Counted from the first letter of the stretch, positions 37,156-48,913 are shown. The stretch: DNA of 64,000 nt from Sipunculus nudus (GCA_026874595.1 CM049316.1:6340339-6404338), one strand, 5' to 3'. A program made the numbers and translations. The notes: a model not told the origin generated them from the letters alone.

Positions 37156-38110
37156 TCACGTCAATCGTCGTAAAGATTCTGATATACTATCAATCTCTTC
37201 TTCAATAATTTTCTCCTTCTGTCGCAACTTTCTGGATTTCCTTCTCGAAAATTGAATAGCGAATCCCATGATTTCACATTTGAGAGTATCCCGTACCAGA
37301 GTTTTATTTAATTCTTCTGCATATTTTTCTTTGTTTTCTTTTATTATTCGTCTGACACACGAACAAAAGTCCTTATCATTTAAAAGAAGCGAATTAAATT
37401 TCCAGTAACCTGGACCCCGTTTTGATAACCCGATTAATTTTAAGTTTAATGTTATCAAGCTGTGATCCGTACATATCGCGGTTGTTATATTAGCCGAGGA
37501 CACCCGTGGGGAGAGGGCAGCAGGGATTATCCAATAATCAAGCCTGCTCAAAATCCTAGGGGTTTTCTGCACTCTGGTATACGTGCGCGTGTTTGGATTT
37601 AAATCCCGCCATATATCTCTGTAATCATAATCATACAGAAAATTGGTGATTAAATTTCTGTAATTAGATTGAGGTTCATTATTTCCACCCAATTTATCTA
37701 TATTAGGATTTAGAGTTATGTTGAAATCACCACCGATAATTATTGTTTTATCCATAAAAGTTTCCAATATTGAAAGAAATCTTTTTAAAGAAAATATATT
37801 GTTCACTGGGGTTGTCTTTTGTAGGTGCATATATGTTTATCAGTATAATTTCTGCTTCATTTATATTACAGTGGAGAAATATGTAACGTCCGTTTACGTC
37901 TGCATTCATTTTGTGGATAATAATATTAATATTGTGTGGAAAGAGAATGGCTACACCTCTACTCATCCTATTCCCATGAGCAAACACAATTTTTGATCTC
38001 CATTCTCTCTCCCAGGATTTCTCATTGTCAACACAGCTGTGCGTTTCTTGTAGAAAGATTATGCCTTTCGGTTTGCATCCTAACCATTTAAATATTTTTT
38101 CTCTTTTTAA
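37156..38110 (-). pseudogene. LINE ORF2 endonuclease (APE-type) domain
   Basis: Translated blocks in order: HALNVRGLRDFKK; after a 1-nt frameshift in an A-rich run, KGIIFLQETHS with the catalytic Glu; MSRGVAILFPHN; ILINIYAP; a second break; IIIGGDFNITLNP; SRLDYWIIP; and CTDHSLITLN. These are the motifs of the apurinic-endonuclease-like nuclease that nicks the target to prime reverse transcription. A Lys/Arg-rich linker follows. Breaks near 38090 and 37790 prevent a continuous product. Confidence 0.85.
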
Positions 38111-38865
38111 AATCTCTTAGACCCCTAACATTTAGTGCATGCAACGTAAATTCTGTATATATATTAATTTATATAAACGAATATGTTCTCTTTGTAAACC
38201 AGTGAAACTCTGCTTCTGCAATAGCAAACTTCCGTATACTCTCTTTGCTTTGACTTCTTCCACTCGAGCCTAACATAACATCAGCCAAATGTGCTTTCCA
38301 TATGTCTTGAATTACAAACATTTGTGCAATAATATTATATAAATAACTAACTGAAGATATACACGAACTGTAACTTTTGAATATACGTTTAGTGCTGTAC
38401 TGGGAAAACATCATTTCTTTAGCACAGCTTGGATTGTTTTGTAGAATATGCAATGATCGCGTATATATACGTATGAATGAATATACCAGGGCGCCCCAAA
38501 AGGATATCCAGAAAAATAAATAATCATGCAAAATAATAGATTTACCAGGTGTAAACTTGATTTTGTTTTCATAATATAAATATGTGTTGCACACGTGAAA
38601 GAGAAATTGAATGAAGGAAATAATATTTTTTTAGAAATTTGCTGTGACTATTTCCTGTTGCAGGTTGGGTCAGGTCGGCTCCACCTGTTTATACATACTT
38701 AAACATATTTTAATATTCATTGTCTTTTTTCAACTTTGTCAATATATCCCATCATAGTAATCATTTATGTAATATACCTATGTGTTATACCGTGAAAATT
38801 CAAATGTTCTCATTTAAGAAGAGCTCAAAGTCCACATAGCGTGCATAGCCCGTGGAGTGATTTGA
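38111..38865 (-). other. Inter-ORF region of the LINE with one unrecognised frame
   Basis: Between ORF1 and the endonuclease start lies about 750 bp. A 141-codon minus-strand frame (38594-38169) ends just before the endonuclease region. I do not recognise it and cannot tell whether it is part of the element, a later insertion or chance. Confidence 0.4.
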
Positions 38866-39827
38866 TTACTTCGGCGTAGAGCTGCTAATCGAAACAGCTT
38901 CATTGTAGTGTTGTGGTGGGTTCTCTCTCAGAGTTATTTCCCAGTCATTTAACACGTTAGGTGAGGTAAAATACGAAATCTTTTCTTGAGCGTCCCTGAT
39001 TGTGATTTTGCCATGCATTGTCCAACAGTCTCTTATGAGGCCGTCCTTTTTGAGTTGTCTACCCTGTTTAAACATTTCAAGTCTTTTCTTTGTGAGGTCT
39101 TCATTAATCAAAATGTGTTGTCCTCTGTTGCCAGCAAACTTTGACTTGTTCTTTGAGCGATAGATTTTAGCTTTTGTTCGGTAAGTCTTACAAAAGTGGG
39201 TCTCGGCTTTCCATCATGTTGGGGCTTCCCAACACGATAAGACCGTTCTATATCATCCTCCGAGATATTCACATTGAAAAGCTGTTGTGCCATATTCACA
39301 ATTAATGTGTCTGTATTTTCCTCCTTGCTTTCTGGCCAGTTATTTACAACGCGCAGAGACGTACGACCTGAATATTGTTCATGTTGGTCAAGTTTCTTTT
39401 CTAAAGATTCTATCACAGTATTAAGAGAAAGAATTTGTTTTTCAAATGATGTTAATTTAATTTCTAATTCTTTTGTCCTTTCGGTTACGGCTTGGTCTTT
39501 GACGCTTTTTAAAGCGTTTTGCACAGTCTCGACTTTCAGTGCCTCAGTCAGGCATCTGGTAAATTTCTCTGACTCTTCCTTTAATATATGCTCGTCATCA
39601 CAATTTTCTTTCAGTTGAGACAGGGGCTGGTTATCTGAATCTTCAGATATACTAGTACTCATGAGTTGTTTTTTATTACTCTGAATGGGTGACGTGGATG
39701 GCGATTCCCTATTTGACCTTTTTCCCACTGCCCACTTGGTGCACTTGCACTTTGGTTTGGTGACTGCGTTTGCGGTTGTGGATTTGCCGGAGCTTTTGTG
39801 TGAGGTATTGTTGTTACGGGTCGACAT
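38866..39827 (-). pseudogene. LINE ORF1 (RNA-binding coiled-coil protein), frameshifted
   Basis: The first 239 codons from the ATG at 39827 encode a basic, Ser/Thr-rich N-terminus. A Glu/Lys-rich coiled-coil region follows (about residues 80-155, containing ELEIKLTSFEKQILSLN). Next is an RRM-like segment with SLRVVNNWPES and IVNMAQQLFNVN, and ERSYRVGKP. A frameshift near 39115 moves the reading to 39111-38866, which continues INEDLTKKRLEMF and RDCWTMHGKITIRDA, the expected C-terminal domain. In L1-type elements ORF1p coats the element RNA as a chaperone. One indel away from intact, it suggests a fairly young copy. Confidence 0.85.
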
Positions 39828-40103
39828 TGCGTAAATGTTATTGTGAACCTGTGCATGTGAATTTCCTGCCCTGGCCGAATGGTCTGGGGTCTGTCTGTTG
39901 AGTTATAGAATTCAATGTTCTGTAAATTGGCAACATAATAAACGAATTTCTACCAAAATGTTACCAATAGGAAGCTAATACCTTAAATATCATATGGTCT
40001 TATTTTTATAACAGTCGCAATATTTTGTACAACATACAAAGACAAAACAAGTGGAGCCGATCCTACCTGCAGCTTACTCGTGGAGCGCCATCTGGTGTGA
40101 AAG

Positions 40104-40395
40104 TTTATGTAACTTGCCTTGAAACGATTGTTGTTTTACATATTGAACGGACTACATTGCCCTTTTCACTACATTTATACCTACGCCGCTGCATGGTGTA
40201 TTTAGATGTGCATTGTGGATGGCAGATTTTGACGCCCACAAACCCTAACCAGCAGAGTGGTATGTCAACAGGACAGGTGCCCCTTCAGAAACATGTCAAT
40301 TCACGCCAATTCGTCTGCCCCGACTAAAAGGTTCATAAACGGATATTTAAAAATGTTGATGAGGTGTCTGACACCGCAATTTACCCTTATGGTGT
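40104..40395 (+). repeat. Dispersed repeat family A/B/C, copy B
   Basis: About 280 bp nearly identical to copy A beyond the other side of the LINE, same orientation. It begins part-way into the family (GTTTATGTAACTTGCC) and stops with the same GACACCGCAATTTACC end. Differences cluster in two short patches (around 40205 and 40275). Confidence 0.8.
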
Positions 40396-41194
40396 GCAAA
40401 TGTCTCCAATTCTCAGTGCCTTCTGTTTCATATATAAATGTAGGATATTTCCACGTTAATTGTAATTTGTTATTAAATGAGCCAACATCAGATTAAATAA
40501 TTCATAGATTACAGAATGCGTTCTTACGTATTATGTTACAATTATTTTACAGGATATCTATTTCAGGCTAATGCCATCAAAGGGTAAACCAGTAGACAGG
40601 CAACATTTACTTGTGTATTTCATCTCAAGTCAAATGATATACAGAGCCTGGCTCAGGTGCGCTTGGTGGTAAACTGATTGAGTAATGGAGGTGCTGACGC
40701 CACGTGGGCCGATACAGGGGGGCATAAACGTAGTGTGTGTAACCGGACCGCATTAAATTTAAATCTTATCCGCCTGGAAAACTAAGAGGATATAGCCTTT
40801 TACTCGTGTCCCAGTGACCCAGATATTAAAAAAGTAATCCAGTCGGTTACAGGATTGATAAAACGGTTCTTAACAAAGAGCTCGTTACACAATGCCTCAT
40901 GGGTATTTTAACACATCAATTTAGCCGTAAGTTGCTGGTACCGGTAAAAAAGCGCTGCACAGAAATTATTCGGAGAGTTTTATGTGACCGATATTTATTT
41001 ATCCTTAGACAAAGTCGGGGGATACTATGGTTTCATTACAGTTCCGCCGCCGCCGCAGATAAATCTGGTCTGCGCGAAAACTTCACAAATATATCACGGA
41101 TCTTTACAAATGTGTATAGATATGGGTGAGATGACGAAGCCTATTAAAAAGGGGCCATGGTCTTGACAAGAAGAGAGACCTTGAACTTTAATAG
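40396..41194. other. No gene recognised
   Basis: Mixed sequence with short frames only. A CCGCCGCCGCCG-like tract occurs at 41045. No repeat boundary noted. Confidence 0.4.
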
Positions 41195-41835
41195 GTGCAC
41201 TTTTGGGGAAAATCTCACACATTCTTAAATATCTCTGGAAAATATCTCCCAAAAATAAAATTGACCGCAGATCTTGGATAGTTTTATCTTCTGCGGAAGA
41301 CAGGTGACGCCACCTTTTGACATTTTCTTGTTTTTGCGTCTTTTAATACCCCCATCATTGTAACATGACAGTATTGTTAGCATTATAAGTAAAAAAACTA
41401 ATCGACAGATTTCTTTCTTATCAGGCATATACATAAATATGTGTAATGGAATGGGGTGTATTCAATTTGGGGTCATGACATTTACTATGAGTGGCCTTGA
41501 CCTTGATTTATTTCAGTATGTGGTGTGAATCACACAAAATCTGAAATATTTCAATAAGGGATGCGTGGATTGTCTAAAAAATGGCCGATAGGTCTTAGAT
41601 AGCTTTGTCTTCTTCGAAAGACAGATGGCGCCACCTTTTGCCCTTATCTTGTTTTCGCGCTTTTTAATACACCCGTCATTATCACTTGACAGTACTGTGA
41701 GCATTATAAGTAAAAAAAAAAAACAAATCGACAGATTTCTTTCATATTATTCCTATACATACATATGGGTTATAAGATGAGGTATATTTTAATTGGGGTC
41801 ATGACCTTTCCCATCAGAGTGGCCTTGACCTTGAA
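41195..41835 (+). repeat. Tandem duplication of a roughly 320-bp unit
   Basis: The block with ACAGGTGACGCCACCTTTTG at 41300 recurs as ACAGATGGCGCCACCTTTTG at 41621 (321 bp). Shared blocks continue: CTTTTAATAC, TTGACAGTA-like text, AGCATTATAAGTAAAAAAA, ATCGACAGATTTCTTTC, GGGGTCATGAC and GAGTGGCCTTGACCTTGA. The copies are diverged. Each ends in a CCTTGACCTTGA motif, and a third TGACCTTGACCTTG lies at 41935. Confidence 0.85.
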
Positions 41836-42339
41836 TGTTCATAAATTTGGTGAAAAAATATTGTTTCTCAAGTCAATAGATGTATCTTACTGAAAATCAA
41901 AATGAAAGATGATAAGTCGTTAAAAGAAACTAGTGACCTTGACCTTGGTAATGAAGGTCCCGCATGAAGAAACCCTGGTGGCTTGTAAAGCGTCAATATA
42001 TGTTTCTGAAGATGAGGGCTATTTTTTTTTTGGGGGGGGGTAATTGCCTGGGGATACTATGTCATCTGCGATTCCAGGAATGTCTAGTTGATTCCCGTGT
42101 ACAGGAAACATTGAGTAATTGAGGAGTAACAATTACTTTCTTGCAGCATATTTTACAAGATAATATTCAAAATAAACAAAACCAGGCGGTCAACAAATAA
42201 TCACGTTATGTGGACGATATCATTTAATTCAACAAAACACAATAGAAATATTCGACCAATTAAAAATGGATGAAACGTAATGTTAAAACAGTGAATGAAC
42301 TTTCTGTCCTGGACAATCCATGACCCTTGCGTAGCTAAA
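41836..42339. other. No gene recognised
   Basis: Contains one more TGACCTTGACCTTG motif and a T8/G9 run near 42022. Otherwise AT-rich without features. Confidence 0.4.
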
Positions 42340-42670
42340 GATTTTCTATCCTCCAGCCAGAGGTCGTTTCTAACTAAAACGGACCTCTTCCAGCATGGGA
42401 CGGCCGGGACTTCTCCCTACTGTCAAACTGTCAAAATTTGCTACATTTCAAGGAAACACCTTCTGTTTACATTTCACATGGTCATGCTCAAACTATTACT
42501 TATTCCATGAAGTCCTTACTTCAAACACATGTTCATATAATTTGCCTTGAACAATTCTTATCCAACGAACTTCAACAGACATCTGTGTATATAGAAGCCG
42601 CGATGCATTGCGGTGGCCAGATAGTGACGTCCACACACCAAATAACAAGTAGAATCGTCCTCTCGTGAGT
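42340..42670 (+). repeat. Dispersed repeat family A/B/C, copy C (diverged)
   Basis: Shares with copy A the ordered blocks CAGCCAGAGGTC, GGGACGGCCGGGA, TACATTTCAAGGAA, TTTCACATG, GAAGTCCTTAC and TTTGCCTTGAA, then becomes more diverged over the part shared by A and B. It is clearly older than A and B. Confidence 0.7.
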
Positions 42671-43199
42671 CCGCGTCTGCGCAGTGCGATGAATTTTCTA
42701 AATTCAGCTGCATGCATTCCAGTAGATCATCCTCATTTCATTCTGACATCATTGATAGATTCAGTATGGAAGATACACCAGGTTTGTTTGATTTGTCAGA
42801 ATTTCTCATCACCATTGAACTTGTCGCGATAGCTCCACTAAAACATGCCATTAAATAGACAGGAGTTAACAAAGTTAGCAGCTGTTATGTTTAACAATAG
42901 TGAAATACAAAATTAAGTTTAGTATTTCAATTCAATATTTAGCCGAATGTTTAATGCTCTAAATTAAAAAAAGGAATAGTATTTTGCTTTGTATTTCTGG
43001 TTAGTCTCCTTGGGTTACAGGTTTGTGGCTTTTCCATGATCTCTGCTAAATAAACCAATCTTGATATATGTATATATAAATGACAATCACAGGTATACCT
43101 TTCTTCGTGAATATATGATGTCTTATGAATAAACAGTTTCCCGTGGCACATATTTGGCGTATGACATTTTTTAAATTAGAAATCTCTACAAAACCAGTT
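42671..43199. other. No gene recognised
   Basis: AT-rich sequence with short frames only. The 66-codon minus-strand frame at 42951-43151 shows no family features. Confidence 0.4.
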
Positions 43200-43285
43200 T
43201 CCGTGATACAGGGATAGGGCACATGGCTCAAAGCCGGGAGATACTGAGTTCGAATCTCAGCCGAGGAGCGGTACACAGAGCCTGG
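43200..43285 (+). ncRNA. tRNA-derived SINE fragment
   Basis: AGGGCACATGGCTCAAAGCC is followed by GGGAGATACTGAGTTCGAAT and CTCAGCCGAGG. The T-arm is perfect (CTGAG / CTCAG around TTCGAAT) and the B box is intact. The A-box side is decayed, and no matching acceptor stem closes, so it is a SINE remnant and not a functional tRNA gene. Confidence 0.65.
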
Positions 43286-43464
43286 TAATCATGTGTTTCC
43301 GCCCTGTCATGAAGTCAAAATCCGGAATGCAATTCCCCAGATGTACATAGTACCTAGTTAAGAAGCTTTGAACAATTACGGCGTGAGCACTGTACACATA
43401 GAAACCTGTACAGATATCTCATTGATACATAATACAGAATCTCAAACATAAATTGAACACGCTA

Positions 43465-44036
43465 AATATAGGACGCCCCCTGGACATACTTCATCACGCT
43501 CAACATAGTTCGGCCCCCCGGACTTAAATTCAGCACACTCAACATCGTACGGCCACCCGGACATAATTTCCAACATAATACGACACCTCGAACATGCATA
43601 TATTCACCACGCCCAACATAGAACGGCACCCGGGACATTAACCCACCACGCACAGCATAATAGAGTATCCGGGACTTAACCTCACCACGCTCAACAAAGA
43701 AAGGCAGCCAGGACATAACCTCACCATGCTTAACATAGTACGGCTTTCCAGACATAATCTCCCAACGCTCATCATAGTACGGCATCCCGGACATAACCTC
43801 ACCATGCTCAATATATTGAAGGACTCCGGACATAACCTTAACAACTTTCAACTGAATACGGCGCCTGGACAAAGCCTCACTCCACTTAACATAACCCCCG
43901 CTTGCAAAACAAAGAACTGCGCTCTGGAAATAACTTCACCACGCTAACAAAGAACGACACATCAGACATAACCTCACCAAGCTCAACATAGTACGGCACC
44001 ACGAACAAAACTTCACCGCTCTCAACATTGTATCGC
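43465..44036 (+). repeat. 39-bp satellite, diverged left block
   Basis: Units of the type CTCAACATAGTACGGCATCC followed by CGGACATAACCTCACCACG occur with many substitutions and length changes. Same unit and same orientation as the large array at 49910-54270, so the two blocks are probably one satellite split by the roughly 5.4 kb between them. Confidence 0.85.
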
Positions 44037-44498
44037 CTAGGACTCTAGGACCTTATCCGACGAATGCGGCAATTATACATTTTCAAAGACTTTCTCCTGG
44101 ATTTTATGCATTTGGACTTCAGTTTACTTTCTGTGTTGTTGCAAGAACTTGCCACTGGACTGTCATTCTCCGAGAGTTTACATTTAAAGGACTTACCGTT
44201 GTGATGGTGTTGGTATCCAGGTACTGGTATCCACATACATTATATTCTGTGTGATTGTATTGACTTGTTGCTATACTGCTGTTTTACTGTATAATTGTAT
44301 TTAGTGTATTGTATTGTGAGGGTTGTTTTAAGAATAAATCATAGTTATTTTTTAACAAAAAAAAAACCACTGACTTCTTTATTCATTCCCTTAGACATTT
44401 CACGCTGCCTAGTGTTACAGAATCTGATTTTTTTTTATCTCCGTTACAGAATTTGTGTTCATCACGCATACGTGATCTGTTTATATAAGGTTCCGTAA
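44037..44498 (+). other. Left flank of the inserted segment; polyadenylated 3'-end-like sequence
   Basis: Starts sharply after the satellite with CTAGGACTCTAGGACC. At 44333 there is an AATAAA followed about 20 nt later by an A10 run (about 44359-44368), which looks like the 3' end of a retroposed or LTR-type transcript. No reading frame is convincing. It may be a solo LTR, a retroposed 3' end, or the 5' flank of the XPG-like element. Confidence 0.45.
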
Positions 44499-45493
44499 CA
44501 ACATGATGACAAAATTACGGCTTTAACTGAGCATACTTACCAAAAGATCAAAGACATTGCTGAGGAAAGGTTGGCACCAAAAAAAAATGAAAAATCCCGA
44601 TGGCCAGAAATATCAAGCAATATACCAAATAAACTGAATACTGCGATACATGGAACTCATAAAAGATGCTATCGACTCTTCACAAACATTTGTAGATTAA
44701 CAAAGCGTCCCAATGTTACTAAAACTGAAACAGATGATTGCAATTTGCCAAGCACGTCCAAGCGAAGAAGATCTTCTACGGAAACCTCCAGCACCCCCTT
44801 GTTTTCATCAGACAAATGCTTATTTTGTACCAAAAAAACTGTAAAAGTTGAAGGCACTAAACAACCACTGATGAAATGTGTTACTAAGTGTGCTGTAGAA
44901 GCTATCAAGTTATCTGCAACAGAAAGAAAAATGATAAGGAGATGTTATGCAAAGTTAGTGGGCAAGACTTAGTTGCAAGGGAAGTGCATTATCATAATAT
45001 CTGTAGAAGCAACTATACCCGGAAGCAAGAAAGGCATGAACCACATGAAGACTCTGAGTCGACTCAGTCACACAAAGCACATGAAGATGCCTTTCGCTAT
45101 ATATGTGATCACGTCGTACAGCATATAATGGTAAACCAAAATGTGGAACGGCTTACCATGTTGCGTGAAAGATACCTCACATAACTCTCAGAAAAATACC
45201 CTGCAGAAAACTACAAAATATACAAGCTGAAGAATAAACTAATGAAACTATTTGGTTATAAGATTCGCTTTTGCCAACAAAGTTTGAAAAGTGAACTTGC
45301 CTATGCAGCGGATGTTGAAGGTCAGGCTGTTGAAATGGCGTTTAAGCTAGCGGCATTAGACCAGCGGCATCTCCAAGAGGCTGCAATGATTCTAAGAAGA
45401 TATATCAATGAAGCTAAACTAGAGTCTCGTCAGTGCCATGGCCACCATCATCTGCTTGGCTCCTATCTGGACAATGTAAACCTCCAGATATAG
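44499..45493 (+). pseudogene. N-terminal Cys/His region of the XPG-like element protein
   Basis: The opening frame has ITALTEHTYQKIKDIAEERL, a basic segment (SKRRRSS, NLS-like), then CLFCTKK and a VTKCAVEA block. A frameshift near 44930 moves to DLVAREVHYHNICRSNYTRK. The pattern C-x2-C plus H-x-H-x3-C looks like a metal-binding domain, probably for DNA recognition. One in-frame stop (45182-45184) separates it from KLKNKLMKLFGYKIRF. The first coding triplet after an upstream stop is 44499 and no ATG is obvious, so an upstream exon is possible. Confidence 0.6.
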
Positions 45494-47600
45494 TGAAAAC
45501 CTTCCTCCAGTATGTAACTTCTGGTAAGTCAGGTAAAGACATTTCCAGCAAATCTGAACGGTTGTCCTCATCAATTGCCCAAGACCTTTGTTACGCCGTA
45601 ACTAATGGAGAAAGGATCATGCCTAAACAATTTATCCTGCCTATGACAGTTCGACACCTCACAGGAAGTGCTGATCTCATTACCATCCTGAACCGTTATG
45701 GTCATGGTCAATCATACACACGTACAATGGAACTTGAAACCGCACTTTGTAATTATGTAACAGCATTAAATTCTGTGTTACCACCTAACGTATCACTAGA
45801 TAAGAGTCCTGTCTTACACATGTGCGGGGCTAAGTTTGACCTGGATGAAGAGACCCTATCTTGGTCCGGTACCACACATTCAACTCATGGAATTGTTATC
45901 CAGGAGGTTCGTGATGTTTCCCCATCGAAAACTGTGGATCAGAATGAACCAATACCTTAAACAAAAGAATGAACCGTGAAGCCACAGGAGGTTGAGATAA
46001 GACCATGCTATGCCAAACAAAATGCTGAGCCAAACTTAAAGGTTGACAATTTTAAACCAACCTTTAATTTCAATCAGACTGACATGCAAAATTTTGCATA
46101 TTTTCTATGTTGAGACGTTGGGAGATCGTTTGAAATGCAGACAGTACCATACTGGTCTGGTTGGCTCTCACTCACTGCTCTGGAATCAGAAAGCAGTCTG
46201 TCACTTTTTGAGTACATGGCCCAAATAAAAATGTTTCTATTAATGAGAGTTCAACAGTACAGCACATACTGGATACGTCATTGGCTGCCAGTCATGAAGT
46301 TGGACAACAGTATGCAATTGTGACATTTGATTTAGCAGTCGCTAAAAAAGCACACTCCTAGGTATGGCAATATCCTGACGCCTTTGGTAAGGTCGTAGTT
46401 AGAATGGGTGTGTTCCACACAATCTGTACTTTATTTGGTACTGTCGGTAAGATGATGGAGGGCAGTGGTCTTGCAGAAATCATAATTGAGTCAGAAATTT
46501 GTTCTAGTGGGTCACTTGACAAAGTATTGTCTGGAAAGCATTACAATCGTACTCTCCGTGTACATAAACGGGTAAGTGAAGCTCTTGAAAGGCAGCTGTT
46601 GCATATGTTCGAAGAAACAGAACCGCTGACTAGCCTTGCAGATGAAACATCACGGTTGATAAATGGCCTTGCTAAGGGTCCAAATGCAGAGAATTTGAAA
46701 AAGGTAGAAGACCCCGCAGATTTTAAGACCTACATCAGCCTATACCCAAATTTCAAAACAGCAATTAGAAATGGTCAGCAGGGTAAAGCAGCTCAGTTCT
46801 GGTTGCAGTATATGGACATAATCCAGTTAATACTGACATTGATCAGAGCTACAAAGGAAAATGATTTGGATCTACACATTGCCGTTCTTTACAGGCTATG
46901 CCCGCTGTTGTTTGCCTTTGACAACAACAACTATGCCACATATGTTCCGGTGTACCTAAGGACCCTAATGAATCTTCCCAATAGTCATCCAGGATCAACA
47001 GAGCTTTGGAAGAACAATGGGTTTAGTGTCTCAAGATCCTCCGTACTAAGAAATGCAGTGGACATAGCATGCCGGTAAATCGTTGGCTTCAGTCGAAACT
47101 ATGCTGCCTACTTTAAATGGTGTATGACCCACCACCACAGAGCAAAGTACGTCGAAACAACACTTCAAATGACAGACATCACTTCTGGAGAGGTATCAGC
47201 ACACAATGATTTAAAGCCTGCCCAAATAAAGGGCAGTGAAGCAGGTGTACAAAGGTTCACTGCAGCAATAGGGAACTTTTTAAATCCATTTCAGCATGAC
47301 AACAACGGAGATGAGCTATATCTTCAGGTGTGCCTGCAAAAGATGAAGTAGCTAATGCTCTTAACTGCAACGGATGTTGGAAAACAACAGTTGGATGACT
47401 TTATCAATCAGCGGCTCATTGAGAAATCTGTTCCTTTTCATGAACAAATAAAAAGAAACAAACTGAAAACATTCGCTGCTGCCGAGGTAGCTAAAAAAGT
47501 GAAAAGCTCCCAAAATAAGATCGCTCAAATTAAGGCAGAACGAAACATCTTTGGACAACTAGTTCTTCTGTCTGCGAGTATAACATTGACTTCAAAATGA
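45433..47600 (+). pseudogene. Central region of the XPG-like element protein
   Basis: 175 codons (45433-45960) are continuous, including PMTVRHLTGSADLITILNRY and EETLSWSGTTHSTHGIVIQ. After a damaged stretch (45961-46380) the reading resumes from 46404 to 47600 with two in-frame stops. It includes GFSRNYAAYFKWCMTHHHRA and an ERNIFGQLVLLS segment. No catalytic motif is recognised here. Conservation of this part in the family as I remember it suggests a transposase-like or structural role, but this is a guess. Confidence 0.55.
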
Positions 47601-48913
47601 CGCTGGCCTTTCCCCTCGGGCCTGTTCCATGGTCTTTGGCCACAGCAGATGGTATGCCAGTCAAGACAGTCAAGGCAAAATTACTCCATAATGTAGAATC
47701 CTCATTTGGACCGTAACCAGCCGTCCAAAGGAGAATGTGGTTTCTGTGATTGATGGCAATGCTGTCATTCAAAGTTTAACTGCCATACCGGACACGTTTG
47801 AAGAGGCGGCTGAGGTTATATTTAACCAGCTACCCAAAACCAATCGGACTGACTTTGTAACCGACACATATCATCCAAATTCCATCAAGTCATATGAGCG
47901 TCGACGACGTGGGACTACTCCTACATTCTTGGTGTCAGGTGGGAAAACCAAAACACCTCGAGACTGGAAAGGTTACAAAGCTCTACTTTGTCATTGAAGA
48001 AAACTGCTTCTGTCTTACAAGTGAAGATGGTGTCAATGTCCTTACATGTCCAATTCAATCATTATCGTCATCACAGGAGGAGGCAGATACTAGAATCATC
48101 TTCCACTGTCTTGATATCAGTAACAGCTCTCCGGAAAGCACCATAATTGTGACATCTCCAGACACTGATGTGTATATCTTGCTAATAAGATATATAAATC
48201 AAATGCAGAATACAGTGCTATTTGATACCGGTACCGGCAATAAATGGCGCCTTCTGAATGTAAATATGATTCTGGAAAAGAAGGGAGGGGCCATATGTTC
48301 AGTTCTCCCAGCAATGCACTGTTTCACTGGATGTGATACTACAAGTGCCTTTGTCCGTCGTGGTAAAGTATCTCCTCTAAAGTTACTGGAAAAAAATGAA
48401 CAATATGTAGAAACTTTTGCAGAGCTTGGTTTTGAACATATCTGCTCCTCTGAACTAATAGACGGCCTTGAGGAATTTGTTTGTGCCATGTATGGAAAAG
48501 CGAGTTACAATAATATCAACAAGCTTCGGTATGACATGTTTCTGCGGAAATACCAAGGTCGTGGTGATGGGGTCTTTAACGCCTATAGTGGCATGGACAT
48601 TAGTGTCTTACCACCATGTCATTAATCACCTGAAATGCATATACGGCGGGTCAATTACCAGGTATATGTGTGGATACATGCACATGAGCAGAACCCTGAT
48701 CTTCCGAGAGTCCACCAGTGTGGGTGGAAATTTGGTCCTGAAAACACCCTGGAATTCGACTGGTGTGATGGTAACATTGTTCCAGAAGAACTTGTAGAAT
48801 TTGTTTGCAACATTCCCTCAGATGAGGCAAGTGATATTGAAGAGGACAGTGACGAGGTTGAACTAATAAACATGGCCGATGTTGTTTATGAAGATGAAAG
48901 TGAAGATGTTTAG
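47601..48913 (+). pseudogene. XPG/FEN-type nuclease domain and acidic tail
   Basis: After LGPVPWSLATADGM the frame shifts to IDGNAVIQ (47750) and VTDTYHPNSIKSYERRRRG, comparable to the XPG N-region 'vFDg..P..K...R..R'. Another shift with probable internal deletion (near 47980) leads to SSQEEADTRIIFHCLD, TIIVTSPDTDVYILLI and MHCFTGCDTTSAFVRRGKVS. These correspond to the XPG-I acidic cluster, the DxD strand and the GCD plus helix-hairpin segment of flap endonucleases. After a stop at 48623 it resumes HIRRVNYQVYVW and ends in an Asp/Glu-rich tail at 48913. Confidence 0.7.

Larger units (their letters stand above)
34480..39900 (-). mobile_element. Near full-length L1/Tx1-type LINE, inactivated
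   Basis: Reading the minus strand 5' to 3' gives ORF1 (39827 to 38866), an inter-ORF region, then ORF2: endonuclease (about 38110-37420), linker, reverse transcriptase (about 36880-36050) and a C-terminal region with a CCHC-like motif (35980-34671). Order and spacing are those of an L1/Tx1-group element. Frameshifts occur in ORF1 and near the start of ORF2, the frames break again between domains, and the second catalytic Asp of the reverse transcriptase is changed. I see no clear poly-A tail at the 3' side (34480-34500). The 5' end is not exactly defined and may reach 40020. Confidence 0.85.
44499..48913 (+). pseudogene. XPG/FEN-like nuclease protein gene of a putative DNA transposon
   Basis: Some 1,450 codons can be followed across all three plus-strand frames. 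Coherent blocks: N-terminal Cys/His region (44499-45493), a region with GSADLITILNRYGHG and GTTHSTHGIVIQ (45490-45960), a region with YPDAFGKVVVRMGVFHTICT (46320-47350), then a split XPG-like nuclease (47600-48450) and an acidic tail. I count in-frame stops at about 45182, 47076, 47349 and 48623, plus roughly six frameshifts. The block order and phrasing match a large family of uncharacterised multi-copy proteins in marine invertebrates (from memory). XPG-like nucleases are reported for Academ DNA transposons, so that class is the best guess, but I could not identify terminal inverted repeats. Confidence 0.65.

Noticed and set aside
38169-38594. 141-codon minus-strand frame as an extra LINE gene
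   Set aside because: Lies between ORF1 and ORF2 but shows no recognised domain; not enough to call a gene.
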